Assembly: GCF_020164435.1 (NCBI RefSeq)
Contig: NZ_JAIUDQ010000020.1
Location: 22,033 to 86,032 of the forward strand
Length of the DNA: 64,000 bases
DNA from: Phyllobacterium lublinensis
Lineage (GTDB): Bacteria > Pseudomonadota > Alphaproteobacteria > Rhizobiales > Rhizobiaceae
Reading direction: 5' to 3'
Of this stretch, positions 1 through 8,117 are shown piece after piece. Positions within the stretch are counted from its first letter, which is position 1. Every line of letters begins with the position of its first letter. Below the pieces are notes generated by a model. The model was not told where the DNA came from, searched no databases, and saw only the letters and a program-made list of their open reading frames with translations. A program made the position numbers and the translations under genes.

Positions 1-1032
1 AGCATGCTGGATGCGGCGACGGACCTGATTGAAACCGAGGAATTGAAGCCAAAGCCGCGCTCCGCCCTGCGCGAGGTGGTGGAAAACTTCCGGCGCTGGC
101 AATCATTGATCGATTCCACGCCGCATACGGAACTCGCCGAGAAAATCCTCGACGAATCCGGCTATACGGCAATGTGGCAGGCCGACCGTTCGGCGGAAGC
201 GCCGGGGAGGCTGGAAAATCTGAAGGAATTGATCCGCTCCATGGAGGAATACGAGTCGCTACGCTCGTTCCTTGAGCATGTGGCGCTGGTGATGGACGCC
301 GAGCAGAATGAAAACCTCGATGCCGTCAACATCATGACACTGCACTCCGCCAAGGGGCTTGAATTCGAAACCGTCTTTCTTCCCGGCTGGGAGGAAGGGC
401 TTTTCCCGCACCAGCGTTCGCTCGACGAGGGCGGCCGATCCGGTCTTGAGGAAGAACGGCGTCTTGCCTATGTCGGCCTGACCCGTGCCAAGAAGAACCT
501 GCACATCTGGTTCGTCTCCAATCGGCGCATTCATGGACTGTGGCAATCCACCATCCCCTCCCGCTTCCTCGAGGAACTGCCCGAGGCACATGTCGATGTC
601 GTGTCGACAGGCGAATCCTATGGCGGGTACGGCGGTCGCGGCGGTTATGGTCAATCCCGGTTCGATCGCGCCGATCCCTTCGAAAACAGCTATTCGACAC
701 CGGGCTGGCAACGCGCCCAGCAGCATCGCTCGGACGCAACGCGCAATAATTGGGGCTCACGTTCAGGTGCCCGCGTCGAGCGCATCGGCTATGGCGAAAC
801 GGATTCAGGCCATGGTGCCGGACGCGGCTCCGTCAAGGGCCGGACGATCGACGGCGAACTCGTGGCGAAATCTGTCAGCGAAACACCGTCGAATTTCGAC
901 GTCGGCGACCGGGTCTTCCACATCAAATTCGGCAATGGCAACGTGTCGTCCATCGAAGGCAACAAGCTGACGATCGATTTCGACAAGGCTGGCCAGAAGC
1001 GGGTCCTCGACAGCTTCGTCAAAGGGATTTGA
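1..1032 (+). CDS. uvrD: DNA helicase II UvrD/PcrA, C-terminal part (gene starts before the window)
   Basis: This is the 3' end of a superfamily 1A 3'-5' helicase used in nucleotide excision and mismatch repair. The frame is open from base 1, so the true start lies upstream. Helicase motif V (TLHSAKGLEFETVFLPG, about residues 111-127 of the visible part) and motif VI (EERRLAYVGLTRAKKN) are intact. A Gly/Arg/Ser-rich linker follows. The end, VGDRVFHIKFGNGNVSSIEG and onward, is the small beta-barrel (Tudor-like) tail that contacts RNA polymerase in UvrD/PcrA proteins. The Walker A part is outside the window. It converges on the amidase gene with only 23 bp between the stop codons. Confidence 0.95.
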   Translation, partial: SMLDAATDLIETEELKPKPRSALREVVENFRRWQSLIDSTPHTELAEKILDESGYTAMWQADRSAEAPGRLENLKELIRSMEEYESLRSFLEHVALVMDAEQNENLDAVNIMTLHSAKGLEFETVFLPGWEEGLFPHQRSLDEGGRSGLEEERRLAYVGLTRAKKNLHIWFVSNRRIHGLWQSTIPSRFLEELPEAHVDVVSTGESYGGYGGRGGYGQSRFDRADPFENSYSTPGWQRAQQHRSDATRNNWGSRSGARVERIGYGETDSGHGAGRGSVKGRTIDGELVAKSVSETPSNFDVGDRVFHIKFGNGNVSSIEGNKLTIDFDKAGQKRVLDSFVKGI

Positions 1033-1055
1033 GCAGCGAACCCTCCTGCCTCGCC

Positions 1056-1898
1056 TTACCCCTCGAACAACCAGTCTCCATGCACCCAGCCGGAAAAGTC
1101 CGGGTTCTCGGCCTTGTCCAGGACCGAAACATAGCACCACCTGCCCTGTGCTTCGTGAACAACCACCTTTGTACCATCCGGTAGCGGTGCCGGCCTGAGC
1201 AACCCGAATGTCGCTCCGGGGCCGCAACGAATGTTAAGGCCGCTGCTTGTACGAACAACCATCGTTGCGTTGCCGTTATCGGCCTCGCCGCGTACTCTTG
1301 CCTTGAAGACGTCCATATCCCATGCGGGTCCGGGATCGGATTTGCGGCCCGGCGCGATGTCATCATGGCCGACAATGTCCTCGATGGCATATTCGGTGCA
1401 GATCGCCCGTGCCGCGGCTATTGCAGCCTCAACCTGTGCCGGATTGAACACCTCCCATCCACCGGCGGGCGTCCCGAATTTGTGGCGGGCCTCGATGACT
1501 TTGGATCCGTCAACGACGGCTCCCGTCCATGTGATCCAGCCATCGATGCTCTTGTTGAGCGCCCCCCAGTTCTCGATCTCGATCCCGATTGCTTGATCAT
1601 TCAATCCTGCATAACGCGTGCCGTTTGTCCCGATCCACTGGCTCTTGCCCGCGTGCCAGGCAACGACATTGAAGGGAACGCACTGGGTCAGGGATCCATC
1701 GCGGCGCATCACGAGGTGCGCCGAAACATTGGCGTTTTCCTGCGCAAAGTACCTGGCAATATCGGCATCGGGTCCGCTTGCCGTGTAATGGATCACCAGG
1801 AATCTCGGCTTTAGTTCTCCTCCGACATTGGGCGATGCGACGAACTTCACATTGGAGGTACCGGCTCGAAGCCTATGATTCTTTATGCGAAAATCCAT
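1056..1898 (-). CDS. N-acetylmuramoyl-L-alanine amidase (Amidase_2) with C-terminal SH3 domain
   Basis: This 280-residue enzyme likely cuts the bond between MurNAc and the L-Ala of the stem peptide. The amidase-2 fold covers about residues 28-190: FLVIHYTAS carries the first zinc His, SAHLVMRRDGSLTQCVP is the family core, and IVGHDDIAPGRKSDPG carries the last zinc-ligand and catalytic region. A bacterial SH3-like domain (VRTSSGLNIRCGPGATFG to the end) probably binds wall. There is no clear signal peptide. The ATG at 1898 is preferred over an in-frame TTG two codons upstream; an AGG lies 8 bases before it. A near-palindrome lies immediately upstream. It could act on endogenous turnover products or be phage-derived; no phage genes flank it. 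Confidence 0.88.
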   Translation of the reverse strand: MDFRIKNHRLRAGTSNVKFVASPNVGGELKPRFLVIHYTASGPDADIARYFAQENANVSAHLVMRRDGSLTQCVPFNVVAWHAGKSQWIGTNGTRYAGLNDQAIGIEIENWGALNKSIDGWITWTGAVVDGSKVIEARHKFGTPAGGWEVFNPAQVEAAIAAARAICTEYAIEDIVGHDDIAPGRKSDPGPAWDMDVFKARVRGEADNGNATMVVRTSSGLNIRCGPGATFGLLRPAPLPDGTKVVVHEAQGRWCYVSVLDKAENPDFSGWVHGDWLFEG

Positions 1899-1900
1899 AA

Positions 1901-1921
1901 TCAAACCTTTGAAAAGTTTGA
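1901..1921. promoter_or_regulatory. 21-bp near-palindrome at the 5' end of the amidase gene
   Basis: TCAAACCTTT and AAAAGTTTGA flank a single central G and are complementary at 9 of 10 positions. It lies 3-23 bp before the amidase ATG, where it could be an operator or a leader hairpin covering the ribosome-binding site. No known consensus was recognised. Confidence 0.3.
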
Positions 1922-2001
1922 TTTATTCTGAACCAGACGAAGCCGCATTGAAATTGGCCAATAGTAGCAGACTGCATTCCCGAAATCAGAGTGCCGGAAT
2001 G

Positions 2002-2484
2002 CTATTCCGGCTTGCCCTTCGCCCATGTCACATTGCCTGCAAACAGCGGTATCGTCGAAATCGACGTCTTCGCCGACCCGTCCTGAACCTGGCTGGCATG
2101 CGCAAGATATATCAGGGTATTGTTCGCCTTGTCATAGATCCGCGTGATGATGAGTTTCTTCCAGATCAGGCTTGTCCGCTCTGAAAACACACGCTCTCCC
2201 CCTTCACCCAGCTCGATATCGGCAATAACGATCGGGCCGGTCTGCTGGCAGGAGATGGAAGCATTGGACGGATCTTCGAACCAGTTGCCTTTCTGCAACC
2301 GGTCGATCACGCCGCGCGAAAACGAGGCGAGATGGCAGGTGACGCCCTGCACTTTCGGGTCGTTGACGGCATCGATGACAATGTCATTGCCGAACCAGTC
2401 GACGCCGACCTTGCCGACCTCTTCCGCCTGTGCGGGCAGGATTGCGGCACAGACAAGGGCGAGCACAGCCACGATACGCTTCAT
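2002..2484 (-). CDS. creA: CreA family periplasmic protein
   Basis: This 160-residue protein has a typical Sec signal peptide (MKRIVAVLALVCAAILPAQA, cleavage before EE). The mature part is conserved CreA: VGVDWFGNDIVIDAVNDP, then GVTCHLASFSRGVIDRL and two Cys that could form a disulphide, ending in ISTIPLFAGNVTW. CreA proteins are widespread in Proteobacteria and their biochemical role is unknown; the name comes from the E. coli creABCD locus, whose regulators are absent here. The start at 2484 is chosen because AGGAG lies 7-11 bases upstream and the signal peptide begins there. An upstream extension would overlap the next gene. Confidence 0.88.
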   Translation of the reverse strand: MKRIVAVLALVCAAILPAQAEEVGKVGVDWFGNDIVIDAVNDPKVQGVTCHLASFSRGVIDRLQKGNWFEDPSNASISCQQTGPIVIADIELGEGGERVFSERTSLIWKKLIITRIYDKANNTLIYLAHASQVQDGSAKTSISTIPLFAGNVTWAKGKPE

Positions 2485-2558
2485 CGAAAATCTCCTGAAA
2501 ATTGGTTGCAGGTCCCACAGACAGTTGGATATTGCATGGGAAGATTGCAAGCGGCGTT

Positions 2559-3203
2559 TCACCCTGCTGCCCGCTCCCATTTGGACAGAAAATCCTCGAT
2601 GCTGAGAGCCTGGATGTCGGGGATGGCTTCAAAAATTGTCGCAGCGGGCCAGTTCCACCATTGGAGCCGCAGCAGGCGGGCGGCAACGTCCTCAGGAAAA
2701 CGCAGGCGGATCAGCCTGGCCGGATTGCCGGCGACGATCGTGTAGGGCGCGACATCCTTGGTGACCAAGGCATTTGCGCCGATCACAGCCCCGTGGCCGA
2801 TCCTGACGGCAGGCAAGATGACCGCACCATGGCCGATCCAGACATCATGGCCGATCTCGACCCGCTTGGCCTGCCGGCGTGCCCGAAACGCACTGTCGAC
2901 ACCTTGATAGCGGAAGTATTCGTTCGGCCGATAGCTGATCTTATGTGTGGTCAGCCGCTCCATCGGATGTTCAAGGGCATTGATCCGGACATTGGATGCT
3001 ATCGAGCAGAAGCGGCCGATATCGGCGTAGATCCCCTCGCTGTGGCGTTCGAAGTAGGTGAAATCACCTGCTGTGACATCCCTCAGAATGACGCGCTCGC
3101 CGACCTCGGCATATTTTCCGAGCTTGACGCCCTTGAGCTGCGCGCTGGGATGAATGCGTGGCTGGTCGTTCTGGAAGCGGGGATCGTCGGTGTCAGCCAT
3201 CAT
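2559..3203 (-). CDS. hexapeptide-repeat acetyltransferase (CAT/xenobiotic acyltransferase type)
   Basis: This 214-residue protein has a left-handed beta-helix: repeats of the form V-G-x-x-V-I-L-x-x-V run through about residues 20-60 and 110-165 (EIGHDVWIGHGAVILPAVRIGHGAVIGANALVTKDV). The NPARLIRLRFPEDV ending of the fold is that of chloramphenicol-acetyltransferase-like transferases. The sequence LEHPMERLTTHKISYRPNEYF resembles the subgroup often found with phosphonate (phn) genes, but no phn gene is in the window. The acyl acceptor is unknown. ATG ATG at 3203 and 3200 are both possible starts. The gene ends 74 bp before the creA start, so the two may be cotranscribed. Confidence 0.8.
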   Translation of the reverse strand: MMADTDDPRFQNDQPRIHPSAQLKGVKLGKYAEVGERVILRDVTAGDFTYFERHSEGIYADIGRFCSIASNVRINALEHPMERLTTHKISYRPNEYFRYQGVDSAFRARRQAKRVEIGHDVWIGHGAVILPAVRIGHGAVIGANALVTKDVAPYTIVAGNPARLIRLRFPEDVAARLLRLQWWNWPAATIFEAIPDIQALSIEDFLSKWERAAG

Positions 3204-3314
3204 GTTTGCCCGAAATGAGGTTCAGCCAACGCTTTGCACAAAAATCACTGGCGTTGCAACACCACGCTGCGAGGGCGATATCCGCTAGCTATCCTGAACG
3301 TGGGCGTCCAAAAC

Positions 3315-3674
3315 TCATTCCTGTAATTTCACACCGATGAACGTGCCTTTGGCATCGTAACGGCATGCGAACTTCGTGATCCCTTCGCTGCCCCGATCGA
3401 CTTCCCCTTCGATCGTCGTCAAGCCATGGGCTTGTTTTACCGGCGGATTAACCTTCACGTATTGCGGCCGCGTTCCATAGAGGCCGGCCACCTCTCCACG
3501 ACAATACACGGGCTGATTGACCTTCCGCAAAGTCACTCCTTTTTCGGTAAGCCTCACCATCGGTGCTTCAAAGATGGAATCCGGTGCTACCATCGGCGTC
3601 CCCGAGACCGTCGGTAAAGTGCAACCGCCAAGGACAACTGTGGCGGTAATAACCGCCAAGGCAAGGTTTCTCAT
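3315..3674 (-). CDS. putative lipoprotein, 119 residues
   Basis: The N-terminus MRNLALAVITATVVLGGCTLP is a lipoprotein signal with lipobox LGGC, so Cys18 is the likely lipidated residue. The mature part contains two further Cys (PVYCRGEV and KFACRYDAKG) and no recognised domain. GGGGGAG just before the ATG at 3674 is a strong ribosome-binding site. The protein is probably anchored in the outer membrane. Function unknown. Confidence 0.72.
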   Translation of the reverse strand: MRNLALAVITATVVLGGCTLPTVSGTPMVAPDSIFEAPMVRLTEKGVTLRKVNQPVYCRGEVAGLYGTRPQYVKVNPPVKQAHGLTTIEGEVDRGSEGITKFACRYDAKGTFIGVKLQE

Positions 3675-3855
3675 TTTGCTCCCCCGTTTTTGACGACATT
3701 ATTTGTTTGAAGAATAACACGACGAACTTGAAATGTTTAGCAGTGCCGGTAACGCCGAAAATACGGAAGGAGCAGGCTTTTTTGTTGAATCAGCCAATAT
3801 GATTAGTATTGATCTTTGCTTTGCATAAACAACAATGAGGACCTATATTCGGGAC

Positions 3856-4017
3856 ATGAAAACATCATCGTCCATAGGCGCGCCGCGAATGGCGCTGTAT
3901 GCGGCTCTCGCACTGGGGGCGGCAGCAGCATCCGGGCTGACGTTCGCCGCATGGTTCAACCACGGCGATTCCATCTTCCTGTCACTTATCAATGCGGGCC
4001 TGGCGTGGTGCATGTAG
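3856..4017 (+). CDS. small single-span membrane protein upstream of sco1, 53 residues
   Basis: Translation from 3856 gives a short basic N-terminus, one hydrophobic span (MALYAALALGAAAASGLTFAA, about residues 13-33) and a polar tail containing FNHGDSIFLSLINAGLAWCM, with a Cys next to the C-terminus. It ends 28 bp before sco1 in the same direction, which suggests an operon and a possible role near cytochrome oxidase assembly. That role is inferred from position only. Another in-frame ATG at 3835 would add seven residues. The ribosome-binding site is weak, so the exact start is uncertain. Confidence 0.55.
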   Translation: MKTSSSIGAPRMALYAALALGAAAASGLTFAAWFNHGDSIFLSLINAGLAWCM

Positions 4018-4045
4018 CCGACGCGCAGACCCAAGGCCATCATCC

Positions 4046-4639
4046 ATGAACAAACGCCTGCTGCCCTTCCTGATTGTGGCAATTGCACTCCTTGCGGCCG
4101 GGACCGGCTGGATCACTTTTCAGTCGTCCCGCGAGACAGCCAATGGCGGCAGCCAGGGTCCATTTGGCACCCCGTTCCAGTTGACGACAATGAATGACGA
4201 GCCGATTACCGAGGCCGCGTTTCGCCAGAAGCCGTCAGCGGTGTTCTTCGGATTTACCCATTGTCCCGAAGTTTGCCCGACGACGCTGTTCGAGCTTGAC
4301 GGCTGGTTGAAGAAGCTGGGCGTGGACGGCAAGGACATCAATGCATATTTCGTGACGGTGGATCCTGAACGCGATACGTCTGCCATCATGAAATCTTACG
4401 TCTCAAATGTCTCCGACCGCATCATTGGTGTGACCGGGGATCCGGGGAAGATGGAAGCGATGCTGAAGGGCTATGGCGTCTATGCGCGCAAGGTTCCCGT
4501 CGAGGGCAAGGATTATACGATGGATCATACCGCCTCGATTTTTCTGCTGGACAGCAAGGGCGGTTTCTTCGGTACCATTGCCTACGGCGAAAATCCTGAT
4601 ACGGCTGTCGAGAAATTGAAACGCCTCTCCGAGAGCTAG
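4046..4639 (+). CDS. SCO1/SenC family copper chaperone
   Basis: This 197-residue membrane-anchored thioredoxin-fold protein delivers copper to the CuA site of cytochrome c oxidase. One N-terminal membrane span (residues 5-25) is followed by the SCO domain. The copper-binding motif is intact: CPEVC at residues 73-77 and the distant His at about 161 in [14 protein letters not shown]. The start at 4046 places the membrane anchor at the N-terminus. An in-frame start further upstream would overlap the small gene before it. The oxidase genes themselves are not in the window. Confidence 0.92.
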   Translation: MNKRLLPFLIVAIALLAAGTGWITFQSSRETANGGSQGPFGTPFQLTTMNDEPITEAAFRQKPSAVFFGFTHCPEVCPTTLFELDGWLKKLGVDGKDINAYFVTVDPERDTSAIMKSYVSNVSDRIIGVTGDPGKMEAMLKGYGVYARKVPVEGKDYTMDHTASIFLLDSKGGFFGTIAYGENPDTAVEKLKRLSES

Positions 4640-4662
4640 CGAATACCGAAAGCCATTGCCCG

Positions 4663-5556
4663 ATGACCACCCAGACCCGACTTTTCCTCACCGCCGGCAA
4701 GATCGAAGCCGAGCGTGTATTCGCTCTGCTTGAACGAGCCTTCGAGGATGAGGGCCTTCCGATCTCCACCTCGGAGATCGATGAAGACCGCGAGATATTC
4801 GAGGTTTCAGTCTATACGTTTGAACCGGACGAGATCGAGAGCCGCATCCGGGATATACTCGGCAGCGATGCGTTTGGCCTGGAGCTCAAGCGCGAGCAGG
4901 TGCCGGACATCGATTGGGTGGCGCATTCTCTCGAAGGGTTGAAACCGGTTCGCGCCGGGCGATTCTTTGTGCACGGCTCGCATGACCGCAACAAGCGCCG
5001 CATCAATGACCTCGCCATCGAAATCGACGCGGGGCTGGCATTCGGCACTGGCCATCACGGCACCACATCCGGTTGTCTCGACATGATCGGCGAAGTAATC
5101 CGGCGCGAACACCCGCGCAGCGCACTGGATCTTGGAACCGGCAGTGCGGTGCTCGCCATCGGAATTGCGAAACTCGCGCCAATTCCTGTCCTGGCGACGG
5201 ATATTGACCCGATCGCCGTTGCCGTAGCACGGGAGAATGTGGTGAAGAACGGCGTCGCATCACGCGTACAGACGGAGACTGCGACAGGCTTTCATCATCC
5301 GGCGATGCGCTTCGCCGCACCGTTCGACTTGATCGTCGCCAACATACTTGCCCGTCCGCTGATGCAGCTAGCGCCCGCAATGCGCAGACACCTTGCCTGG
5401 GGCGGCTCGCTGATCCTTTCAGGAATACTGGAAACCCAGCGCGACAAGGTTCTCGCCGCCTACCGTGTGCAGGGACTGTTTCATCAAAAGACACTGCGGC
5501 GTGAGGGCTGGGTCACGCTGCACCTTAAAGCGAACGCAGCCCCCAAGGCGCTCTAG
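4663..5556 (+). CDS. prmA: ribosomal protein L11 methyltransferase
   Basis: This 297-residue enzyme trimethylates ribosomal protein L11 using S-adenosylmethionine. The N-terminal substrate-recognition domain (about residues 1-110) is followed by a Rossmann methyltransferase domain with motif [19 protein letters not shown], the acidic loop ATDIDPIAV and the PrmA signature [30 protein letters not shown] just before motif I is also typical. It follows sco1 by 23 bp. Its TAG stop lies inside a hairpin whose other arm contains the stop codon of the convergent 46-residue gene. Confidence 0.95.
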   Translation: MTTQTRLFLTAGKIEAERVFALLERAFEDEGLPISTSEIDEDREIFEVSVYTFEPDEIESRIRDILGSDAFGLELKREQVPDIDWVAHSLEGLKPVRAGRFFVHGSHDRNKRRINDLAIEIDAGLAFGTGHHGTTSGCLDMIGEVIRREHPRSALDLGTGSAVLAIGIAKLAPIPVLATDIDPIAVAVARENVVKNGVASRVQTETATGFHHPAMRFAAPFDLIVANILARPLMQLAPAMRRHLAWGGSLILSGILETQRDKVLAAYRVQGLFHQKTLRREGWVTLHLKANAAPKAL

Positions 5557-5586
5557 AGCCTTTCGTGGCTACACGAAGGCCTCTAG
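5553..5586. terminator. bidirectional hairpin shared by prmA and the convergent small gene
   Basis: Arms CTAGAGCCTTTCGTG and CACGAAGGCCTCTAG pair over about 13 of 15 positions with loop GCTA. The prmA stop codon (5554-5556) is in the left arm and the stop of the minus-strand small gene (5583-5585) is in the right arm. There is no strong T run on either side, so it may act mainly as a 3'-end stabiliser. Confidence 0.55.
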
Positions 5587-5723
5587 ACGTAATAGTTGGT
5601 GTGTCTGGTTCTCTCGCGCGTTCCATCGATGGGCCGGACCGCATACCGGCGCATTTGAACCGCGCGGTAGGCAATCAGATTATCGAGTGCTGTCTTGAAA
5701 AAACCGCGGATCCTGTCTGCCAT
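5583..5723 (-). CDS. small basic protein, 46 residues
   Basis: ATG at 5723 is preceded by GGAGATGAGAG, a good ribosome-binding site. The product starts MADRIRGFFKTALDNLIAYR and ends RTRHTNYYV: an amphipathic, Arg-rich peptide without a membrane span or signal peptide. No family was recognised. The stop codon is placed in the right arm of a hairpin that also holds the prmA stop, an arrangement expected for two genuine convergent genes. It is too short for default gene calling. Confidence 0.5.
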   Translation of the reverse strand: MADRIRGFFKTALDNLIAYRAVQMRRYAVRPIDGTRERTRHTNYYV

Positions 5724-5908
5724 CTCTCATCTCCATGATAACTGCTGGCAACTGATCCTCCCGTTACAAAGATGGTGATTCGATTGGACGCGAACCAGCG
5801 CCAATCCGGCATGGCAGCCATGTTCATCGCGCATATGCGGATGTAATAATTGTGTAATGGGTAAGTGACCGACTCGTACATCAACAACAGAATCTGGTCG
5901 TCCTCCAT
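5675..5908 (-). CDS. uncertain open frame upstream of pepP, about 77 residues
   Basis: This minus-strand frame occupies the 245-bp gap before pepP. Its first part (MEDDQILLLMYESVTYPLHN and onward, to ASNRITIF) has GC-rich third positions and a protein-like composition. The last 30 codons look random and overlap the 46-residue gene in another frame. The ATG at 5908 has only a weak ribosome-binding site. The frame stays open upstream into pepP antisense, and a TTG at 5962 is an alternative start. It may be a decayed gene or a real short one. No family recognised. Confidence 0.3.
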   Translation of the reverse strand: MEDDQILLLMYESVTYPLHNYYIRICAMNMAAMPDWRWFASNRITIFVTGGSVASSYHGDERWQTGSAVFSRQHSII

Positions 5909-5968
5909 TGCGCCCGAGAGGTCGGGAAGATAGGTTTCCGCCTCCAACAGCAGAGGTTCCAATTCATC

Positions 5969-7810
5969 ATGTTCCAGTCGTTTGAGGTCGTTAGCAATCC
6001 GGCAACCGCGGCCCCCCGGGTCGCAAAGCTGCGCGCCGAGCTCGAAAGCCTTGGTCTTGACGGCTTTCTCGTTCCGCGCGCCGATGAACATCAGGGCGAA
6101 TACGTACCCGAAAGAGCCCGACGCCTGGCTTGGCTGACGGGCTTCACTGGGTCAGCTGGCGTTGCGCTGATCATGAAGACCAAGGCGTACCTGTTCGTCG
6201 ACGGCCGATATACGCTACAGGCCGCCGAACAGACCGATCCCGAAATCTTCACCATTGAAAGCCTTGTGGACACGCCGCCCCCGGTCTGGCTGCGCAATAC
6301 CGAGAAACAGCTGACGATAGGCTTCGACCCCTGGCTGCACACCATCAGCGAAACCAAGTCGCTGCGCGAAGCGCTCGAAAAGAACGGCGGCAGCCTCGTC
6401 GCCGTCAAGGACAACCTGGTCGACAACATCTGGGACGATCAGCCGGCACCACCGCTTGAGGCTGTTACCATCCAGCCGGAGAAATTTGCAGGCAAGCTTG
6501 CCAGCGAAAAGCTGCATGAACTGGCCGAGGCCGTCAGCAAGGCCAAGGCTGACGCGACAATCCTGACAGATCCGTCCTCGATTGCCTGGGCATTCAACAT
6601 TCGCGGCAATGACGTCAGCAATACACCGCTGCCTCTGGCTTTCGCGCTGCTTCCCGCGTCGGGGGAGCCTCTGCTCTTCATCGACAAGCGCAAGCTGCCG
6701 ATCGAGACTGAGGCATATCTTACACAGCTTTCGACATTGCGCCCGCCCTCAGCACTGGATAGCGACGTCGCGACATTCGCATCTGCGGGGAAGACGGTGC
6801 TGCTTGATCCGGCTCTGGCCGCTGAAAAGTTGCGTCTGATCGTCGAACAGGCCGGTGGCAATGTCGTCGATGGCCTTGATCCGGCACGGCTGCCTCGCGC
6901 CATCAAGAACTCGACCGAGCTCGAAGGGGCACGCAAATCGCATGAACGCGACGGCGTGGCCATGGTGTCGTTCCTCTCCTGGATTGACGAACAGGCTCCC
7001 GGCACGATTGACGAAATCATTGCAGCGACGAAGCTCGAGGAAACCCGCCGCACTGTTGCCGAAGGCTTCCAGATGCCGCTCGAAAATCTCTCATTCGACA
7101 GCATTTCCGGCGCTGGACCGAATGGCGCTTTTGCGCATTACCGCGTCAGCACCGCATCAAACCGCACATTGCAGGACCGCGAGCTCTATCTGATTGATAG
7201 TGGCGGCCAGTACCGCGATGGCACGACCGACATCACCCGCACGCTTCCGGTCGGCAAGCCGACCGAGGACATGAAACGCAAATTCACGCTGGTACTGAAG
7301 GGCATGATCGCCATTTCCACCGCGCGCTTCCCCAAAGGCACGCGCGGCATGGACATAGATGCTCTTGCGCGCATTGCGTTGTGGAAGCACGGCTATGACT
7401 ACGGTCATGGGACCGGCCACGGTGTCGGGTCGTTTCTATCCGTGCATGAAGGACCGCAAAGCATCTCCAAACGCGGTGTGCACGAGCTGTTGCCGGGCAT
7501 GATCCTCTCCAACGAGCCCGGTTACTACAAGCCCGGTCCCGGTGGATATGGCATTCGCACGGAAAACCTTCTGATCGTAACCGAGCCTGAGGTGCCCCAA
7601 GGCGGTGACATCGCCATGATGGGCTTCGAAACCATCACGCTCTGCCCGATAGACAAGCGGCTGATCGATACGAGCCTACTCATGCGCGAAGAACTGGTCT
7701 GGCTGGACGCCTATCATGCGCGGGTTCGCGAGGCGCTTCTGCCACACACGAATGGACAAGCTCGCGAATGGCTCGTCAAAGCCACCGAGCCGCTGACTCA
7801 CAACAGTTGA
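5969..7810 (+). CDS. pepP: Xaa-Pro aminopeptidase (M24B, eukaryote-like long form)
   Basis: This 613-residue cytosolic metallopeptidase removes an N-terminal residue preceding proline. It has two creatinase-N-like domains (about residues 15-310), the M24 pita-bread catalytic domain (about 320-545) and a C-terminal extension (about 550-610) as in long aminopeptidase P forms. Metal ligands are visible: Asp410 and the Asp of DGTTDITRT, His484 or nearby in HGTGHGVG (480-487), Glu516 in NEPGYY and Glu532 in RTENL. The ATG at 5969 has AGAGG 12 bases upstream. The gene converges on azlD with a 13-bp gap. Confidence 0.93.
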   Translation: MFQSFEVVSNPATAAPRVAKLRAELESLGLDGFLVPRADEHQGEYVPERARRLAWLTGFTGSAGVALIMKTKAYLFVDGRYTLQAAEQTDPEIFTIESLVDTPPPVWLRNTEKQLTIGFDPWLHTISETKSLREALEKNGGSLVAVKDNLVDNIWDDQPAPPLEAVTIQPEKFAGKLASEKLHELAEAVSKAKADATILTDPSSIAWAFNIRGNDVSNTPLPLAFALLPASGEPLLFIDKRKLPIETEAYLTQLSTLRPPSALDSDVATFASAGKTVLLDPALAAEKLRLIVEQAGGNVVDGLDPARLPRAIKNSTELEGARKSHERDGVAMVSFLSWIDEQAPGTIDEIIAATKLEETRRTVAEGFQMPLENLSFDSISGAGPNGAFAHYRVSTASNRTLQDRELYLIDSGGQYRDGTTDITRTLPVGKPTEDMKRKFTLVLKGMIAISTARFPKGTRGMDIDALARIALWKHGYDYGHGTGHGVGSFLSVHEGPQSISKRGVHELLPGMILSNEPGYYKPGPGGYGIRTENLLIVTEPEVPQGGDIAMMGFETITLCPIDKRLIDTSLLMREELVWLDAYHARVREALLPHTNGQAREWLVKATEPLTHNS

Positions 7811-7823
7811 GATAAGGATAGGT

Positions 7824-8117
7824 CTAGGAAAACTGGCGCATCAGAATGATGGCCGCTGCGCCAGCGATAAACATGGTCAGGGCATTGAACCGCAGCGCAA
7901 CCAGCCCCGCAAACGCCAATGCCAAGAGGCCACGCCAGTCTGCCGTAGCGGCAGCTGGCGCAACCAGTGTCGTGAGAACCGCGGCAGGCACGGCATTGAG
8001 CGCCACTTCGACACGGGGATGAATGCGCTCGAACCGCGACAACACGAGATGGCCACCGATGCGCGTAAGGAAGGTCAGCACTGCCCCGGCTATGATAATC
8101 CAGAATATCGACGACAT
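7824..8117 (-). CDS. azlD: AzlD family branched-chain amino acid exporter subunit
   Basis: This 97-residue integral membrane protein has about three to four hydrophobic spans and the AzlD pattern FLTRIGGHLVLSRFERIHPRVEVALNAVPAAVL. AzlD partners AzlC to export branched-chain amino acids or analogues. Its ATG overlaps the azlC stop (ATGA), so the two are translationally coupled. Confidence 0.88.
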   Translation of the reverse strand: MSSIFWIIIAGAVLTFLTRIGGHLVLSRFERIHPRVEVALNAVPAAVLTTLVAPAAATADWRGLLALAFAGLVALRFNALTMFIAGAAAIILMRQFS

